Shown here one piece after another: positions 35,907-45,094 of a DNA stretch of 64,000 nucleotides; position 1 is the stretch's first letter; each line of letters starts with the position of its first letter. This stretch comes from an uncultured Paracoccaceae bacterium (GTDB taxonomy: Bacteria > Pseudomonadota > Alphaproteobacteria > Rhodobacterales > Rhodobacteraceae): the NCBI GenBank assembly GCA_938049225.1, contig CALICM010000033.1:1-64000 (forward strand), given 5' to 3'. The notes beneath the pieces are model-generated. The model was not told the origin of the DNA. It saw only the letters and a program-made list of their open reading frames with translations, and ran no database searches. The translations under genes and the position numbers were made by a program.

Positions 35907-35990
35907 ACCCCCAAGGGTTTGCCAATTTACAATGGTGAGCCGTCCTGAAGTTGGTCTATACTTGCCCCAAGCAAATTTTCGGGGGCCAAT

Positions 35991-36443
35991 GTGCCGACCA
36001 AGGCGCTGCACACACCGTTGGGTTGGATCAGCCTGACCGAAGCCGATGGGGCAATCACCGCCTTGCATTGGGACCGGTCGGGCACCGACGACACCCCGCT
36101 GCTGGCCGAGGCGACGCGCCAGTTGACTGCCTATTTCGCGGGCGACCTGCAGGTTTTTGACTTGCCGCTGCGCCCCAGCGGCGGTGCGTTTCAACAGGCG
36201 GTCAACCAAGCTATGCAAGCGATCCCCTATGGCGAGACGCGCGCTTATGGTCACATTGCCAAAAATCTGGACGCGATGCCGCAACCTGTTGGAAACGCGT
36301 GCGGAAAGAACCCCATCGCGATCCTGATCCCATGCCATCGTGTGGTCGGGGCCACGGGGCTTGGCGGTTTTTCGGCCCCTGGGGGTGTCGAGACCAAAGT
36401 TGCCCTTCTGCGGCACGAAGGTGCGTATTCCTTGTTGATCTGA
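35991..36443 (+). CDS. ogt: Methylated-DNA-protein-cysteine methyltransferase (Ogt type)
   Basis: Suicide repair of O6-alkylguanine. The 150-residue single-domain protein starts at GTG. The active-site motif IPCHRVVG with its acceptor cysteine is at about residues 112-119, the arginine-finger helix is AIPYGETRAYGHIA, and the C-terminal LGGFSAPGGVETKVALLRHEG is present. No Ada regulatory domain. It stands alone between the PAS gene and recQ. Confidence 0.93.
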   Translation: MPTKALHTPLGWISLTEADGAITALHWDRSGTDDTPLLAEATRQLTAYFAGDLQVFDLPLRPSGGAFQQAVNQAMQAIPYGETRAYGHIAKNLDAMPQPVGNACGKNPIAILIPCHRVVGATGLGGFSAPGGVETKVALLRHEGAYSLLI

Positions 36444-36517
36444 AGGGCTGATTCACCGCCCCGAAATCCCCATCATAACCACTGGCCTTCGCCCCATCCC
36501 TTCCCCTAAGAAGGGGC

Positions 36518-38566
36518 ATGTCCACACCCGATGATTTCCTCCAGTCCGTCTTTGGTTTCTCGGAATATCGCCCAGGCCAAGCCGAGGTGGTCGAGGCGGT
36601 GTTGGCGGGCCGCGACGTACTGGCGATCATGCCCACGGGCGGCGGAAAATCCCTGTGTTACCAACTGCCTGCCTTGGTCCGCGAGGGGGTGACTCTGGTC
36701 GTCTCGCCGCTGATCGCACTGATGCGGGACCAGGTTCGGGCGCTGCGCGAGGCGGGCGTTGTGGCCGGTGCGCTGACCTCGGCCACGGACGAGGCGGAAA
36801 GCGAGGATATCTTCGCGGCCATCGACGCAGGCACGCTCAAATTGCTCTATATGGCGCCGGAACGCCTGGCCCGTGCGGGCACGGACCGCTTGTTGAGCCG
36901 CGCGGGCGTCGGCTTGATCGCGGTGGACGAGGCACATTGCGTCAGCCAATGGGGGCATGATTTCCGGCCTGATTACCTGGAGATCGGTAAGCTGCGGGCG
37001 CGGCTGAACTGCCAACTCGCGGCCTTTACCGCGACCGCTGATGCCGAAACCCAGGGCGAGATCGTCAATCGGTTGTTCGCTGCCCCGCCCGAGGTTTTTC
37101 TGCGTGGCTTTGACCGCCCCAACTTGGACCTGGCCTTCCTGCCCAAGGACAAACCGCGCGAGCAAGTGTTGGGCTTTGCCGCCGCGCGCAAGGGGCAGTC
37201 GGGCATCATCTATGCCGCAAGCCGCGCACGGACCGAGATCTTGGCCCAGGCTTTGCGCGACGCAGGTCACCAGGCTTTGCACTACCACGCTGGCATGGAC
37301 GCTGACGACCGCCGCTGGGCCGAAACCCGGTTCCAGCGCGAGGATGGCTTGATCGTGGTCGCCACCGTCGCCTTTGGCATGGGCATCGACAAGCCTGACA
37401 TTCGTTATGTTGTGCACGCCGATCTGCCCAAATCGATCGAGGCCTATTACCAGGAAATCGGCCGGGCAGGTCGCGATGGCGCCTCGGCCGAGACGCTGAC
37501 CCTGTATGGCGCGGACGATATCCGGTTGCGGCGTGCGCAAATCGACGAAGGCCTCGCCCCGGCCGAGCGGAAGGAGGCCGATCATGGTCGCTTGAACGCT
37601 CTTCTGGGTCTGGCCGAAACACCGTTTTGTCGCCGCCGCGCGCTTTTGGGATATTTTGGTGAGGATTTCGAGGTTCCTTGCGACCGGTGTGATATTTGCC
37701 GGGAGGGGCCCGAGACTTACGACGGGACCGAGGCTGCGCAAAAGGCGTTTTCGGCGGTGTTGCGCACCGGGCAAAACTTTGGCGCCGGTCATTTGATCGA
37801 CCTGTTGCGCGGCACGATGACCGATAAGATCCGTCAGCGGGGCCACGACCGGCTGCCGACCTTTGGCGTCGGAAAAGACTACTCAAAAGGTCAATGGCAG
37901 GTGATTTTTCGCCAATTGATGGGCCTGGACTACCTGCGTCCGGATGTCACCAAACACGGTGGCCTGCGCCTGACCGATGCTGCGCGCCCGGTGCTGAAGG
38001 GCGAGCAGCCCTTAACCTTGCGCAAGGATCGTTTCACCGCCGCCGCCAAGGGCACCACCAGTGTACCCCGCGCCCTGGTCGCCGAGGAGGACGCGCCGCT
38101 GTTCGCGGCCCTCAAAGCCCGCCGTCGCGCCCTGGCCGAGGTGGCCAAAGTGCCCGCTTATGTTATTTTCCCAGACCGGACCTTGATGGAAATAGCCGCG
38201 CGTCGCCCCACGACGCTGGACGAAATGCGCGGGGTGTCGGGTGTGGGGGATAAGAAACTGGAACGCTATGGCACGACCTTTCTTGAGGTTGTAACGGGCG
38301 AGATGGCGCAGGCCGTCCACCCGGCCCGGCGCAAAATCGCGGGGCGCGATGGGGCCGAGGTCTTTGATCGCCTCGAAGCCGAAATGGTGCGTCTGGCCCG
38401 GGGCGAAAGCGGTCTGGACGTATTTCTCAACTGCACCAAAACAACCTTGGCCAAGATCGCCGAGCAACGGCCGTGTACGGTTGAGGCTTTGGCGCAAATC
38501 CAAGGCGTGGGACCGGCGAAGGCGGCGCGCTTTGGTGCGGCATTCCTGGCGATCGTCGCCGCTTAG
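36518..38566 (+). CDS. recQ: ATP-dependent DNA helicase RecQ
   Basis: 3'-5' helicase for recombination repair, 682 residues. Motif I is TGGGKSLCYQLPAL and the DExH box is VDEAHCVSQWGHDFRPDY. Motif VI is QEIGRAGRDG. The zinc cysteines are in CRRRALLGYFGEDFEVPCDR and CDICRE, followed by the RQC winged helix and an HRDC region near residues 520-600. An additional HRDC-like C-terminal segment (about 600-682, ending IQGVGPAKAARFGAAFLAIV) makes it longer than E. coli RecQ, as in many alphaproteobacteria. Its 3' end overlaps the convergent rsmD by 4 bp. Confidence 0.95.
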   Translation: MSTPDDFLQSVFGFSEYRPGQAEVVEAVLAGRDVLAIMPTGGGKSLCYQLPALVREGVTLVVSPLIALMRDQVRALREAGVVAGALTSATDEAESEDIFAAIDAGTLKLLYMAPERLARAGTDRLLSRAGVGLIAVDEAHCVSQWGHDFRPDYLEIGKLRARLNCQLAAFTATADAETQGEIVNRLFAAPPEVFLRGFDRPNLDLAFLPKDKPREQVLGFAAARKGQSGIIYAASRARTEILAQALRDAGHQALHYHAGMDADDRRWAETRFQREDGLIVVATVAFGMGIDKPDIRYVVHADLPKSIEAYYQEIGRAGRDGASAETLTLYGADDIRLRRAQIDEGLAPAERKEADHGRLNALLGLAETPFCRRRALLGYFGEDFEVPCDRCDICREGPETYDGTEAAQKAFSAVLRTGQNFGAGHLIDLLRGTMTDKIRQRGHDRLPTFGVGKDYSKGQWQVIFRQLMGLDYLRPDVTKHGGLRLTDAARPVLKGEQPLTLRKDRFTAAAKGTTSVPRALVAEEDAPLFAALKARRRALAEVAKVPAYVIFPDRTLMEIAARRPTTLDEMRGVSGVGDKKLERYGTTFLEVVTGEMAQAVHPARRKIAGRDGAEVFDRLEAEMVRLARGESGLDVFLNCTKTTLAKIAEQRPCTVEALAQIQGVGPAKAARFGAAFLAIVAA

Positions 38567-39123
38567 GTCTGGACGCTCAGCAACCGGATAAGGGTGTCGC
38601 CATAGCGGCGTTCATCCCGCAACTCAGCCCAGTCTGGAAGGGTCACCGCGCCCCCTTCCTCCCACACGATCAATGCCCCCGGCGCTAGCCAGCCGCCGGA
38701 TTTTGCCGCCGCCAATGCCGCCTCGCCCAGGGCTTTGCCATAGGGGGGGTCCAGGAAAATTAGATCATAGGGCGCGCCCGGATTATCCCCCAGTCGGGTG
38801 GCATCCCGACGGTAGATCTTAGTTGCTCCAATTGCCTTCAGTTTATCTGTATTCTCGCGGATCAAGGCCCGGGATTTTGCACCATTGTCCACGAATTGAA
38901 CCCGCGCCGCACCGCGGCTGAGTGCCTCGAACCCCAGCGCGCCGGTCCCTGCGAACAAGTCCAGCACCCGGGCCCCCGCGATCCGGGGATAGGCCCCATG
39001 CTCGAGCACATTGAACAGGCTTTCGCGGACTTTGTCCGAAGTTGGCCGCAGATGTGCCGCCGTATCGCCCTTGCCAACGCTGGCCAGCGCCAGGCCTTTG
39101 AATGTGCCGCCAATAATGCGCAT
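38563..39123 (-). CDS. rsmD: 16S rRNA (guanine-966-N2)-methyltransferase RsmD
   Basis: 186-residue SAM-dependent methyltransferase. It shows MRIIGGTFKGLAL, RPTSDKVRESLFNVLEHG, the SAM-binding LDLFAGTGALGFEALSRGA and the catalytic FLDPPYGKAL. It methylates G966 of 16S rRNA. The start overlaps the stop of the upstream flavoprotein gene by one base (TAATG). Confidence 0.95.
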   Translation of the reverse strand: MRIIGGTFKGLALASVGKGDTAAHLRPTSDKVRESLFNVLEHGAYPRIAGARVLDLFAGTGALGFEALSRGAARVQFVDNGAKSRALIRENTDKLKAIGATKIYRRDATRLGDNPGAPYDLIFLDPPYGKALGEAALAAAKSGGWLAPGALIVWEEGGAVTLPDWAELRDERRYGDTLIRLLSVQT

Positions 39124-40340
39124 TATTCGGCGGCCATCTCCCGCAGATCGAGGGTCACATCCGCCACCTCCGCAGGCTTCGGCGACACGCCCGCCTCGAT
39201 CCAGCGTTTGCCCTGCATATAAGCCTTTGGGTCGTTCATCGCATCCACCGCCAGCAGTTGCGCGTCCTTGAAATACCAGACCGATAGTCCGCCCTCACGC
39301 TGGCTGGGGCGGGTGGCCACATTGTCGAAGCCTGTGTTCAGACCCGCGATTTGCAGCTTGATGTCGTACTGATCGGACCAAAACCAGGGCTTGGCCGTGT
39401 ATTCAACGTCTTGACCGGTCAACACCTGGGCGACGACGCCCGCCTGATCAATGGCATTGGGCACGCTTTCCAGACGGATCCGGCCATCGCGAAAGGGGAA
39501 ATCGGTGCAGTCCCCGGCCGCGAAAATGTCTGGGTCCGACGTGCGTCCCTGCGCGTCAACGACGATTCCATTGCCGATGTCCAGACCGGCGGATTCCGCC
39601 AGCCAAGTTTCCGGCTGGACGCCGACGCCCGCGATGGCGAAGTCGATGTCCAAATGAGTGCCATCGGTCAGATGGGCCGCCGTCACACGCCCCCCCTCAC
39701 CGGACAGGCGTTCCAGCCCGACGCCTTCGCGCAGGTCGACCCCATGCGAGAGGTGGAGATTGCGAAAATACTCCGCCGTGTCGTAGCAGGATACGCGGTT
39801 GAGGATCCGCTCAGCCACCTCGATCAGGGTGACTTTCAAGCCCCGTGTCGCGGCAACCGCCGCCGCCTCAAGCCCAATATAGCCGCCCCCGATCACCAGG
39901 ACGCGGGCGCCCGGCCGGAACTCGGGGGCCATCGCGTCCACATCCGCCAGGTCGCGGACGGTGTAGACGCCCTCTAGGTTACCACCGACCGTGTTGGGCA
40001 AGCGGCGCGGGCACGAACCCATGGCCAAAACCAACCGTGAGTAGGGGACAGGCGCACCATCCGCCAAATGCACCTCGTGTGCTTGGCGATTGATGCCGAT
40101 GGCCCGGGCCCCCAGATGAATCGTAACATTGTGATCTTGGTAAAAGGACAAAGGCCGCAGGAAGAGACGTTCTTTCGCCATCTCGCCCAGCAGATAAGCT
40201 TTCGAGAGCGGCGGGCGCTGATATGGCGGATGCGGTTCATCCCCGATCAGGGTCAAGGGGCCGTCATAGCCATAGGTGCGCAGCTTCTCGATCACCGTGG
40301 CGCCCGCTTGTCCGGCGCCTATCACTACTATTCCTGCCAT
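39123..40340 (-). CDS. FAD-dependent NAD(P)H oxidoreductase, ferredoxin-reductase type
   Basis: 405 residues from the ATG at 40340 (MAGIVVIGAGQAGATVIEKL). Two dinucleotide-binding folds: FAD GxGxxG at residues 7-12 and NAD(P) VLVIGGGYIGLEAAAVAATR near residue 150. The FAD loop IFAAGDCTDFPFRDG is present, as is the C-terminal reductase dimerisation domain (YDIKLQIAGLNTGFDNVATR). This is the rhodocoxin/putidaredoxin-reductase family that passes electrons to 2Fe-2S ferredoxins of P450s or ring hydroxylases. The partner is not visible nearby. Cotranscribed with rsmD. Confidence 0.88.
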   Translation of the reverse strand: MAGIVVIGAGQAGATVIEKLRTYGYDGPLTLIGDEPHPPYQRPPLSKAYLLGEMAKERLFLRPLSFYQDHNVTIHLGARAIGINRQAHEVHLADGAPVPYSRLVLAMGSCPRRLPNTVGGNLEGVYTVRDLADVDAMAPEFRPGARVLVIGGGYIGLEAAAVAATRGLKVTLIEVAERILNRVSCYDTAEYFRNLHLSHGVDLREGVGLERLSGEGGRVTAAHLTDGTHLDIDFAIAGVGVQPETWLAESAGLDIGNGIVVDAQGRTSDPDIFAAGDCTDFPFRDGRIRLESVPNAIDQAGVVAQVLTGQDVEYTAKPWFWSDQYDIKLQIAGLNTGFDNVATRPSQREGGLSVWYFKDAQLLAVDAMNDPKAYMQGKRWIEAGVSPKPAEVADVTLDLREMAAE

Positions 40341-40424
40341 ACCCGTTCCCTGCGGTTGGAATTCGGCCTGACATTCTATATGGCCCACCCAGGAACCGGT
40401 TACCATCTGAAAGGACGAACGATC

Positions 40425-40913
40425 ATGAGCATTTCTGTCGGCGATACCCTGCCCGAGGGCCAGTTTGTTGTTTTGGGTGCCGAGGGACCCGCGGTTGTAA
40501 CCACGGCCGAGATCGTGGGTGATGGGAAGACGGTGATCTTTGGACTGCCGGGCGCTTATACGGGCACTTGCACAACGGCACATGTCCCTAGTTTCATTCG
40601 GGTGATGGATCAGCTGGCGGAAAAAGGTGTGAAAACAATCGCCTGCGTGGCGGTAAACGATCCTTTTGTGATGGGCGCTTGGGGCGAGTCCACCGGTGCG
40701 ACGGCGGCTGGCATCAAGATGCTGGGCGATGCGGACGCCAGTTTCACCAAGGCGTTGGGCATGGAATTCTCAGCCCCGCCTGTTGGCCTGTATGACCGCT
40801 CGAAGCGGTTCACGATGGTCGTCGAGGGCGGCAAGGTGACCCATTTGAATGTCGAGGATAACCCAGGCGTTTGCGAGATCTCGGCCGGCGAGACCTTGTT
40901 GGGGCAGCTTTAA
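40425..40913 (+). CDS. Peroxiredoxin (Prx5 type)
   Basis: 162-residue thiol peroxidase reducing hydrogen and organic peroxides. It begins MSISVGDTLPEGQFVVLG. The peroxidatic cysteine sits in the Prx5 motif GAYTGTCTTAHVPSF, and the active-site arginine and neighbours are in the RSKRFTMVVEGGKVTHLNVE region. The ATG at 40425 is preceded by GAAAGGACG; an upstream in-frame start would run antisense through the flavoprotein gene. The promoter is shared with that divergent gene. Confidence 0.92.
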   Translation: MSISVGDTLPEGQFVVLGAEGPAVVTTAEIVGDGKTVIFGLPGAYTGTCTTAHVPSFIRVMDQLAEKGVKTIACVAVNDPFVMGAWGESTGATAAGIKMLGDADASFTKALGMEFSAPPVGLYDRSKRFTMVVEGGKVTHLNVEDNPGVCEISAGETLLGQL

Positions 40914-40956
40914 GCTGCCTCTGGCTGGATATTTTTGGACAGGAGATGATCGGGCT

Positions 40957-41256
40957 TTAAATCTCCCGCTCGTCCATTTTGTTGGCGAGGCTGACGTCCA
41001 GGCCGGTCAGGCCGTTTGCGTCGTGGGTGGTTAGGGTAACCTCGACCCTGTTGTAGACATTGAACCATTCGGGATGATGGTTCATTTTTTCGGCTTCGAT
41101 GGCGAGGCTGGCCATCCAGCCAAAGGCGGCCGAGAAGTCTTTGAATTTGAAGGTTTTGGTGAGGGCATCGCGGGTGGTGTCATGGTCCCAGCCATTAGCG
41201 AGCAATGGACCCAGGGCGGTGTCGCGGGCGGCGGCGGTGAGTTTTTCGGCCATCAT
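40957..41256 (-). CDS. phhB: Pterin-4a-carbinolamine dehydratase
   Basis: 99-residue enzyme dehydrating 4a-hydroxytetrahydrobiopterin, also possibly acting as a molybdopterin-linked variant. The core [24 protein letters not shown] contains the active-site histidine pair. Two adjacent ATG codons (41256 and 41253) are possible starts; the ribosome site AAGGAG suits both. It overlaps the stop of the upstream GNAT-type gene. No phenylalanine hydroxylase gene is seen nearby. Confidence 0.92.
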   Translation of the reverse strand: MMAEKLTAAARDTALGPLLANGWDHDTTRDALTKTFKFKDFSAAFGWMASLAIEAEKMNHHPEWFNVYNRVEVTLTTHDANGLTGLDVSLANKMDEREI

Positions 41257-42428
41257 TCTTCTCCTTGGGTTTTGCGAAATGGGCCATAGGTGGTGAGAAC
41301 CTCGATCTCTTCATCCACCGCGCTGCGCTCAGCTTCGAGGTACTGCTCGACTGCCCGCGCGAAGCCCTCGTCTGCCATCCAATGCAGCGAATAGGTGGGC
41401 ACGGGCAGGTAGCCTCGCGCTAGTTTGTGGCTGCCCTGGGCGCCCGCCTCGACCGTCTGCAGGCCCCGGGCGATGGCGTAGTCGATGGCTTGGTAATAAC
41501 AGGCCTCGAAATGCAGGCAGGGGTGGTCGGCGGTGCAGCCCCAATACCGCCCGTAAAGCGCGTCGCGGCCGACGAAGTTCAGCGCGCCTGCGATGGGGTG
41601 GCCGTCTTCTTCGGCAAGAACCATCATCATCAGCTCGGGGAACCGTTCGTGCGCGATGTCGAAAAAGCGGCGGGTCAGATAGGGTGTGCCCCATTTGCGC
41701 GATCCGGTGTCTTGGTAAAACACCCAGAAGGCATCCCAGTGATGCGGCTGAAATTCCGCGCCGGTGATTTGACGGATTGTGCCGCCAAAGGCCTGGGCGG
41801 TGGCACGTTCCTTGCGGATATTTTTGCGTTTGCGAGACGAGAGATCGGCGAGGAAGGCGTCGAAATCGGCGTAGCCACGGTTTTGCCAATGAAACTGCTG
41901 GCCGGTGCGTTGCAGCAGGCCCATCGCGCCGCCCCGATCATATTCGGCCTGGGTGCAGAAAGTGGTGTGGAAGGACGAGAGTTTGTTCGAGGTGGTGAGT
42001 TGCAACGCCCCTTGGATCAGGGCCGCCATCCCGTCGCTTTCCCAGCCAGGTCGGGTCAGAAACCGCCGTCCAGTGGCGGGGGTAAAGGGCACGGCGGACT
42101 GCAGCTTGGGATAGTAGCGCCCGCCCGCATTTTCATAGGCGTGCGCCCAGTTGTGATCGAAGATATACTCGCCCTGACTGTGGCCCTTGGCGTAAAGCGG
42201 CATCGCGGCGACGACCTGCCCCTCGGCCCGGGCGACCAGATGGCGGGGGTGCCAGCCGGTGCCGGTGCCAACCGAGCCCGAATCCTCGAACGCTTTCAGA
42301 ATCTTATGCAGGGTGAACGGATCTTGTGGCCAGCCGCCGTCTGGGTTGGCGCAAGCGTCCCAATCGGCGGGTGCGATATCGTCCATGCCGGTCAGCACGG
42401 TGATCTCGATGGGGGCGGTTCCGTCCAT
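41253..42428 (-). CDS. FemAB-like GNAT family N-acetyltransferase (COG3146)
   Basis: 391 residues, matching the DUF482/COG3146 family of duplicated GNAT proteins: [40 protein letters not shown], and late [20 protein letters not shown] with [20 protein letters not shown]. The biochemical role is not established; resemblance to FemAB-type peptidyl transferases suggests aminoacyl or acyl transfer. Cotranscribed with the pterin dehydratase gene. Confidence 0.87.
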   Translation of the reverse strand: MDGTAPIEITVLTGMDDIAPADWDACANPDGGWPQDPFTLHKILKAFEDSGSVGTGTGWHPRHLVARAEGQVVAAMPLYAKGHSQGEYIFDHNWAHAYENAGGRYYPKLQSAVPFTPATGRRFLTRPGWESDGMAALIQGALQLTTSNKLSSFHTTFCTQAEYDRGGAMGLLQRTGQQFHWQNRGYADFDAFLADLSSRKRKNIRKERATAQAFGGTIRQITGAEFQPHHWDAFWVFYQDTGSRKWGTPYLTRRFFDIAHERFPELMMMVLAEEDGHPIAGALNFVGRDALYGRYWGCTADHPCLHFEACYYQAIDYAIARGLQTVEAGAQGSHKLARGYLPVPTYSLHWMADEGFARAVEQYLEAERSAVDEEIEVLTTYGPFRKTQGEE

Positions 42429-42479
42429 GATGCTCCTGCCGGGGTGATTGCGGAACAGGTGGTGGCTTTGGGGGCCGGG

Positions 42480-43250
42480 TCAAGGGCGTGCGGGGCGATA
42501 GCCTTCGAAGGTGATGTTGTCAGCGACGGTGCGGGCGGTGGCTTCTTCGGTTGGCGAACGGATGGTCCAGGTGAGGATGGGAGTACCGCTGTTTTTGAGC
42601 CTCGTGATTGCCGACGTGGTCAGGTCGCGCTTATTGCAACTGACGAAGCAGCCGCCGATGCGGGCCAGGTCGGGGATTTCCGCCAGTTCCACACGGCGGG
42701 TGGCGGGCACAGTCGGCCATTCAACCGCTGGGAAGGCGTCTACGACCAAGCCGCGAGGGATATGGGGTGCCGCTTGGGCGACGCCCGCCATTGTATGGGG
42801 GTTGAAGGACATGATCGCCAGTGCACCGGGCACGCCTTCCAGGGATTGGGCGACCGCCTCGTGCAGTGTGCCAATGTTGGGGCCAAGTGCGCCGTCTTGG
42901 TCCTTGATCTCGATCAGCAAGGGGACACGGCCCGCGACCAGGGTCAGGATTTCCGACAGCGTTGGAATCGTGTCGCCGCTGCCGGTCAGCGGGATCGCGC
43001 CAAGTTCGGCGCAGCTTTTGGAGGTGATCGCGCCGGTGGCGGGGGTCAGACGGTCCAGGGTGGCGTCGTGAAACACCATTGGGACGCCGTCGGCGCTGGG
43101 TTGAATGTCGATCTCGATCCCATAGCCCGCCTCGATCGCGGCGCGGATCGAGGCGGGCGCGTTTTCGATCCAACCTTGCGCTGCGTTGTGCAAGCCACGA
43201 TGCGCCAGGGGCAGGCGCAAGAACTCGGGTGGCAGGCTGGGGTCAGGCAA
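42480..43250 (-). CDS. Glycerophosphodiester phosphodiesterase family protein
   Basis: About 256 residues. The TTG at 43250 is the best start, placing MPDPSLPPEFLRLPLAHRGL at the N-terminus with an 8-bp overlap onto ridA; the farther ATG at 43301 lies deep inside ridA. GDPD motifs: catalytic His in LAHRGLHN, ENAPASIRAAIEAGYGIEID for metal binding, the second catalytic His in VFHDATLDRLT, and LLIEIKDQD. It hydrolyses glycerophosphodiesters to glycerol-3-phosphate and an alcohol. No signal peptide, so it acts in the cytoplasm. Confidence 0.9.
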   Translation of the reverse strand: MPDPSLPPEFLRLPLAHRGLHNAAQGWIENAPASIRAAIEAGYGIEIDIQPSADGVPMVFHDATLDRLTPATGAITSKSCAELGAIPLTGSGDTIPTLSEILTLVAGRVPLLIEIKDQDGALGPNIGTLHEAVAQSLEGVPGALAIMSFNPHTMAGVAQAAPHIPRGLVVDAFPAVEWPTVPATRRVELAEIPDLARIGGCFVSCNKRDLTTSAITRLKNSGTPILTWTIRSPTEEATARTVADNITFEGYRPARP

Positions 43251-43707
43251 TGCGGAAGATACCTTCGATCTCGACCTGGACGCCCAGGGGCAAGCTACCA
43301 CTACCTACGGCCGCCCGGGCGTGGCGGCCTTTGTCGCCGAACACCTCGACCATCAGATCGGAACAACCGTTGATCACGGCCGGATGCTCGGTGAACTCGG
43401 GCGTGCCGTTGACGAAGCCCGTGAGTTTCACGACCTGCACCAATCGGTCGAGGTCGCCGCCACAGGCGGCCTTCAGTTGGGCGATCAGCGCAAGGCCACA
43501 GCGCCGGGCTGAGGTTTGTGCCGTGGGCACATCAACTTCTGCACCGACCTTGCCGGTACGCAGGCCGTTCTCGTCCGACGAGATTTGGCCCGATACAAAG
43601 ACCAGATCCCCGGCAATGACGAAGGGTATATAATTTGCGGCGGGCGCGGGTGCATCGGGCAGGGTGATGCCAAGTTCAGTTAGGCGTGCGTCGATGGTGC
43701 CATGCAT
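43243..43707 (-). CDS. RidA family protein
   Basis: 154 residues from the ATG at 43707 (MHGTIDARLTELGITLPDAP), with GGAGG 7 bp upstream. The RidA/YjgF-like trimeric fold is seen from YIPFVIAGDLVFVSGQISSD, with the C-terminal segment VEVFGDKGRHARAAVGSGSL. The arginine needed for imine hydrolysis is present in the HARAAVG motif. It belongs to the longer YjgF_endoribonuc-like subgroup that often neighbours GDPD genes in alphaproteobacteria, as here. Confidence 0.88.
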   Translation of the reverse strand: MHGTIDARLTELGITLPDAPAPAANYIPFVIAGDLVFVSGQISSDENGLRTGKVGAEVDVPTAQTSARRCGLALIAQLKAACGGDLDRLVQVVKLTGFVNGTPEFTEHPAVINGCSDLMVEVFGDKGRHARAAVGSGSLPLGVQVEIEGIFRIA

Positions 43708-43780
43708 TTGGGCCTCCAGAGAAAGGGATTCGCTGGAGGCACCATAGGGGGTCCGCGGCCCGGTCGAAACCGGGCTTCGC

Positions 43781-45094
43781 TCACGTCTCGCGGAAGGCCT
43801 TGTTGAAGTAATCCGCCAGCGGTTTGACAAGATAGTTCAGCGGTGTCCGCTCGCCGGTTTGGATATAGGCCTCGACCGGCATCCCGGGCAGCAGAACCAG
43901 GTCGCCGAGCTTCTCAACCTCGCCCTCAAGCGGCAGCAACTCGGCGGAGTAATAGGACATGCCGGTTTGTTCGTCCGTAAAGGCATCGGCCGAGACTTTG
44001 GTGACGATCCCCTGCAACTCGGGCGTCGTGCGCTGGTCAAAGGCGGGAAGGCGCAGCGTAGCGGCTTGGCCGATGTTGACCTGGTCCACATGGATCGTCT
44101 CGATCCGGGCCGAGATGACCAGCGGCTGTTCCTGTGGGACGATATACATCAGCACATCGGCGGGGCGTACCACCGCGCCTGGTGTGTTCACCGCGCGCGC
44201 ATAAACGATGCCGGTGGCGGGTGCGCGCACCTCGAGGCGGGCCAGGGTTTCCATCATCGACAGCCGGCGTTCGCGCAGCTCGATCTCGCGGTATTCCAGG
44301 TCGCGCAGAGTGGTGATCGCCTCCTCGCGCAGTTGCGAGGTCAGGCGCAGGATCTCGATCTCGGTCTCGGAAATCTGACCGCGCGATTGGGCGGCGCGGG
44401 CCTCCAACTCGCCCAGGGTGCCCTTCATGCTGGCCGCTTCGCGCTCCAGCGCCAGAACCCGCCCCTGCTGGGTCAGCCCGTTTTTCAGCAGCTCGCGTTG
44501 GCTTGTCAGCTCAACTTCCATCAGCCGTTGTTGGTCGGCCATCGCGTCGATCTGCGCGACCGTTCCGATGATTTGGTTTTCGAACTGGCGGATCCGCTCG
44601 CGCAGCTGGGTGGTTTGCTCCTCCAGCGTCGCTTTGCGGGCGGTGAACAAGCGTTTGTGTCCCTCCAAAAGCTCGGCGATGTCGGGGCGCTGGGTCCCAA
44701 CGGCCACGATCTCGGGCGAGAAGACGACGCTGTCCGCACCGTCGCGTTCGGCGACCAGGCGGGCCTTGCGGGCAACAATCTCGTAAAGCTGGCTTTCGAT
44801 GATCGACATTTCCGAGGTCATAAGCATGCTATCAAAGCGCAGCACGACGTCGCCTGCCTGAACCAAATCGCCGTCTTCGACCAGAATCTCGCCGACGATG
44901 CCGCCATCGACATGTTGGACGGCTTGGCGGTTGCCCTCAACCGCGATGCTGCCTGACGAGATGATGGCGCCCGCGATGTTCGAGACCGCCGACCAAAGGC
45001 CGACACCACCGACCAGAACCAGCAGCGCCAGGAAGCCCAGGATCAGTGGGCGGCCCGGGCTCCACACCTTGTTGGGGTCTTGGGGGGTGCTCAT
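43781..45094 (-). CDS. Type I secretion membrane fusion protein (HlyD/PrtE family)
   Basis: 437-residue periplasmic adaptor linking the ABC exporter to a TolC-type outer-membrane channel. One N-terminal membrane helix (about residues 16-37) is followed by a lipoyl half (GSIAVEGNRQAVQHVDGGIV), a long coiled coil (about 95-285), the second lipoyl half (VRAPATGIVYARAVNTPGAV) and the HlyD signature region toward the C-terminus. It overlaps the ABC gene by 4 bp. Confidence 0.93.
   Translation of the reverse strand: MSTPQDPNKVWSPGRPLILGFLALLVLVGGVGLWSAVSNIAGAIISSGSIAVEGNRQAVQHVDGGIVGEILVEDGDLVQAGDVVLRFDSMLMTSEMSIIESQLYEIVARKARLVAERDGADSVVFSPEIVAVGTQRPDIAELLEGHKRLFTARKATLEEQTTQLRERIRQFENQIIGTVAQIDAMADQQRLMEVELTSQRELLKNGLTQQGRVLALEREAASMKGTLGELEARAAQSRGQISETEIEILRLTSQLREEAITTLRDLEYREIELRERRLSMMETLARLEVRAPATGIVYARAVNTPGAVVRPADVLMYIVPQEQPLVISARIETIHVDQVNIGQAATLRLPAFDQRTTPELQGIVTKVSADAFTDEQTGMSYYSAELLPLEGEVEKLGDLVLLPGMPVEAYIQTGERTPLNYLVKPLADYFNKAFRET

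Noticed and set aside
41427..43373. 648-codon plus-strand open frame
   Set aside because: It is antisense to the FemAB/GNAT and GDPD genes, both of which have recognisable motifs. The frame is open only because of high GC at third positions.
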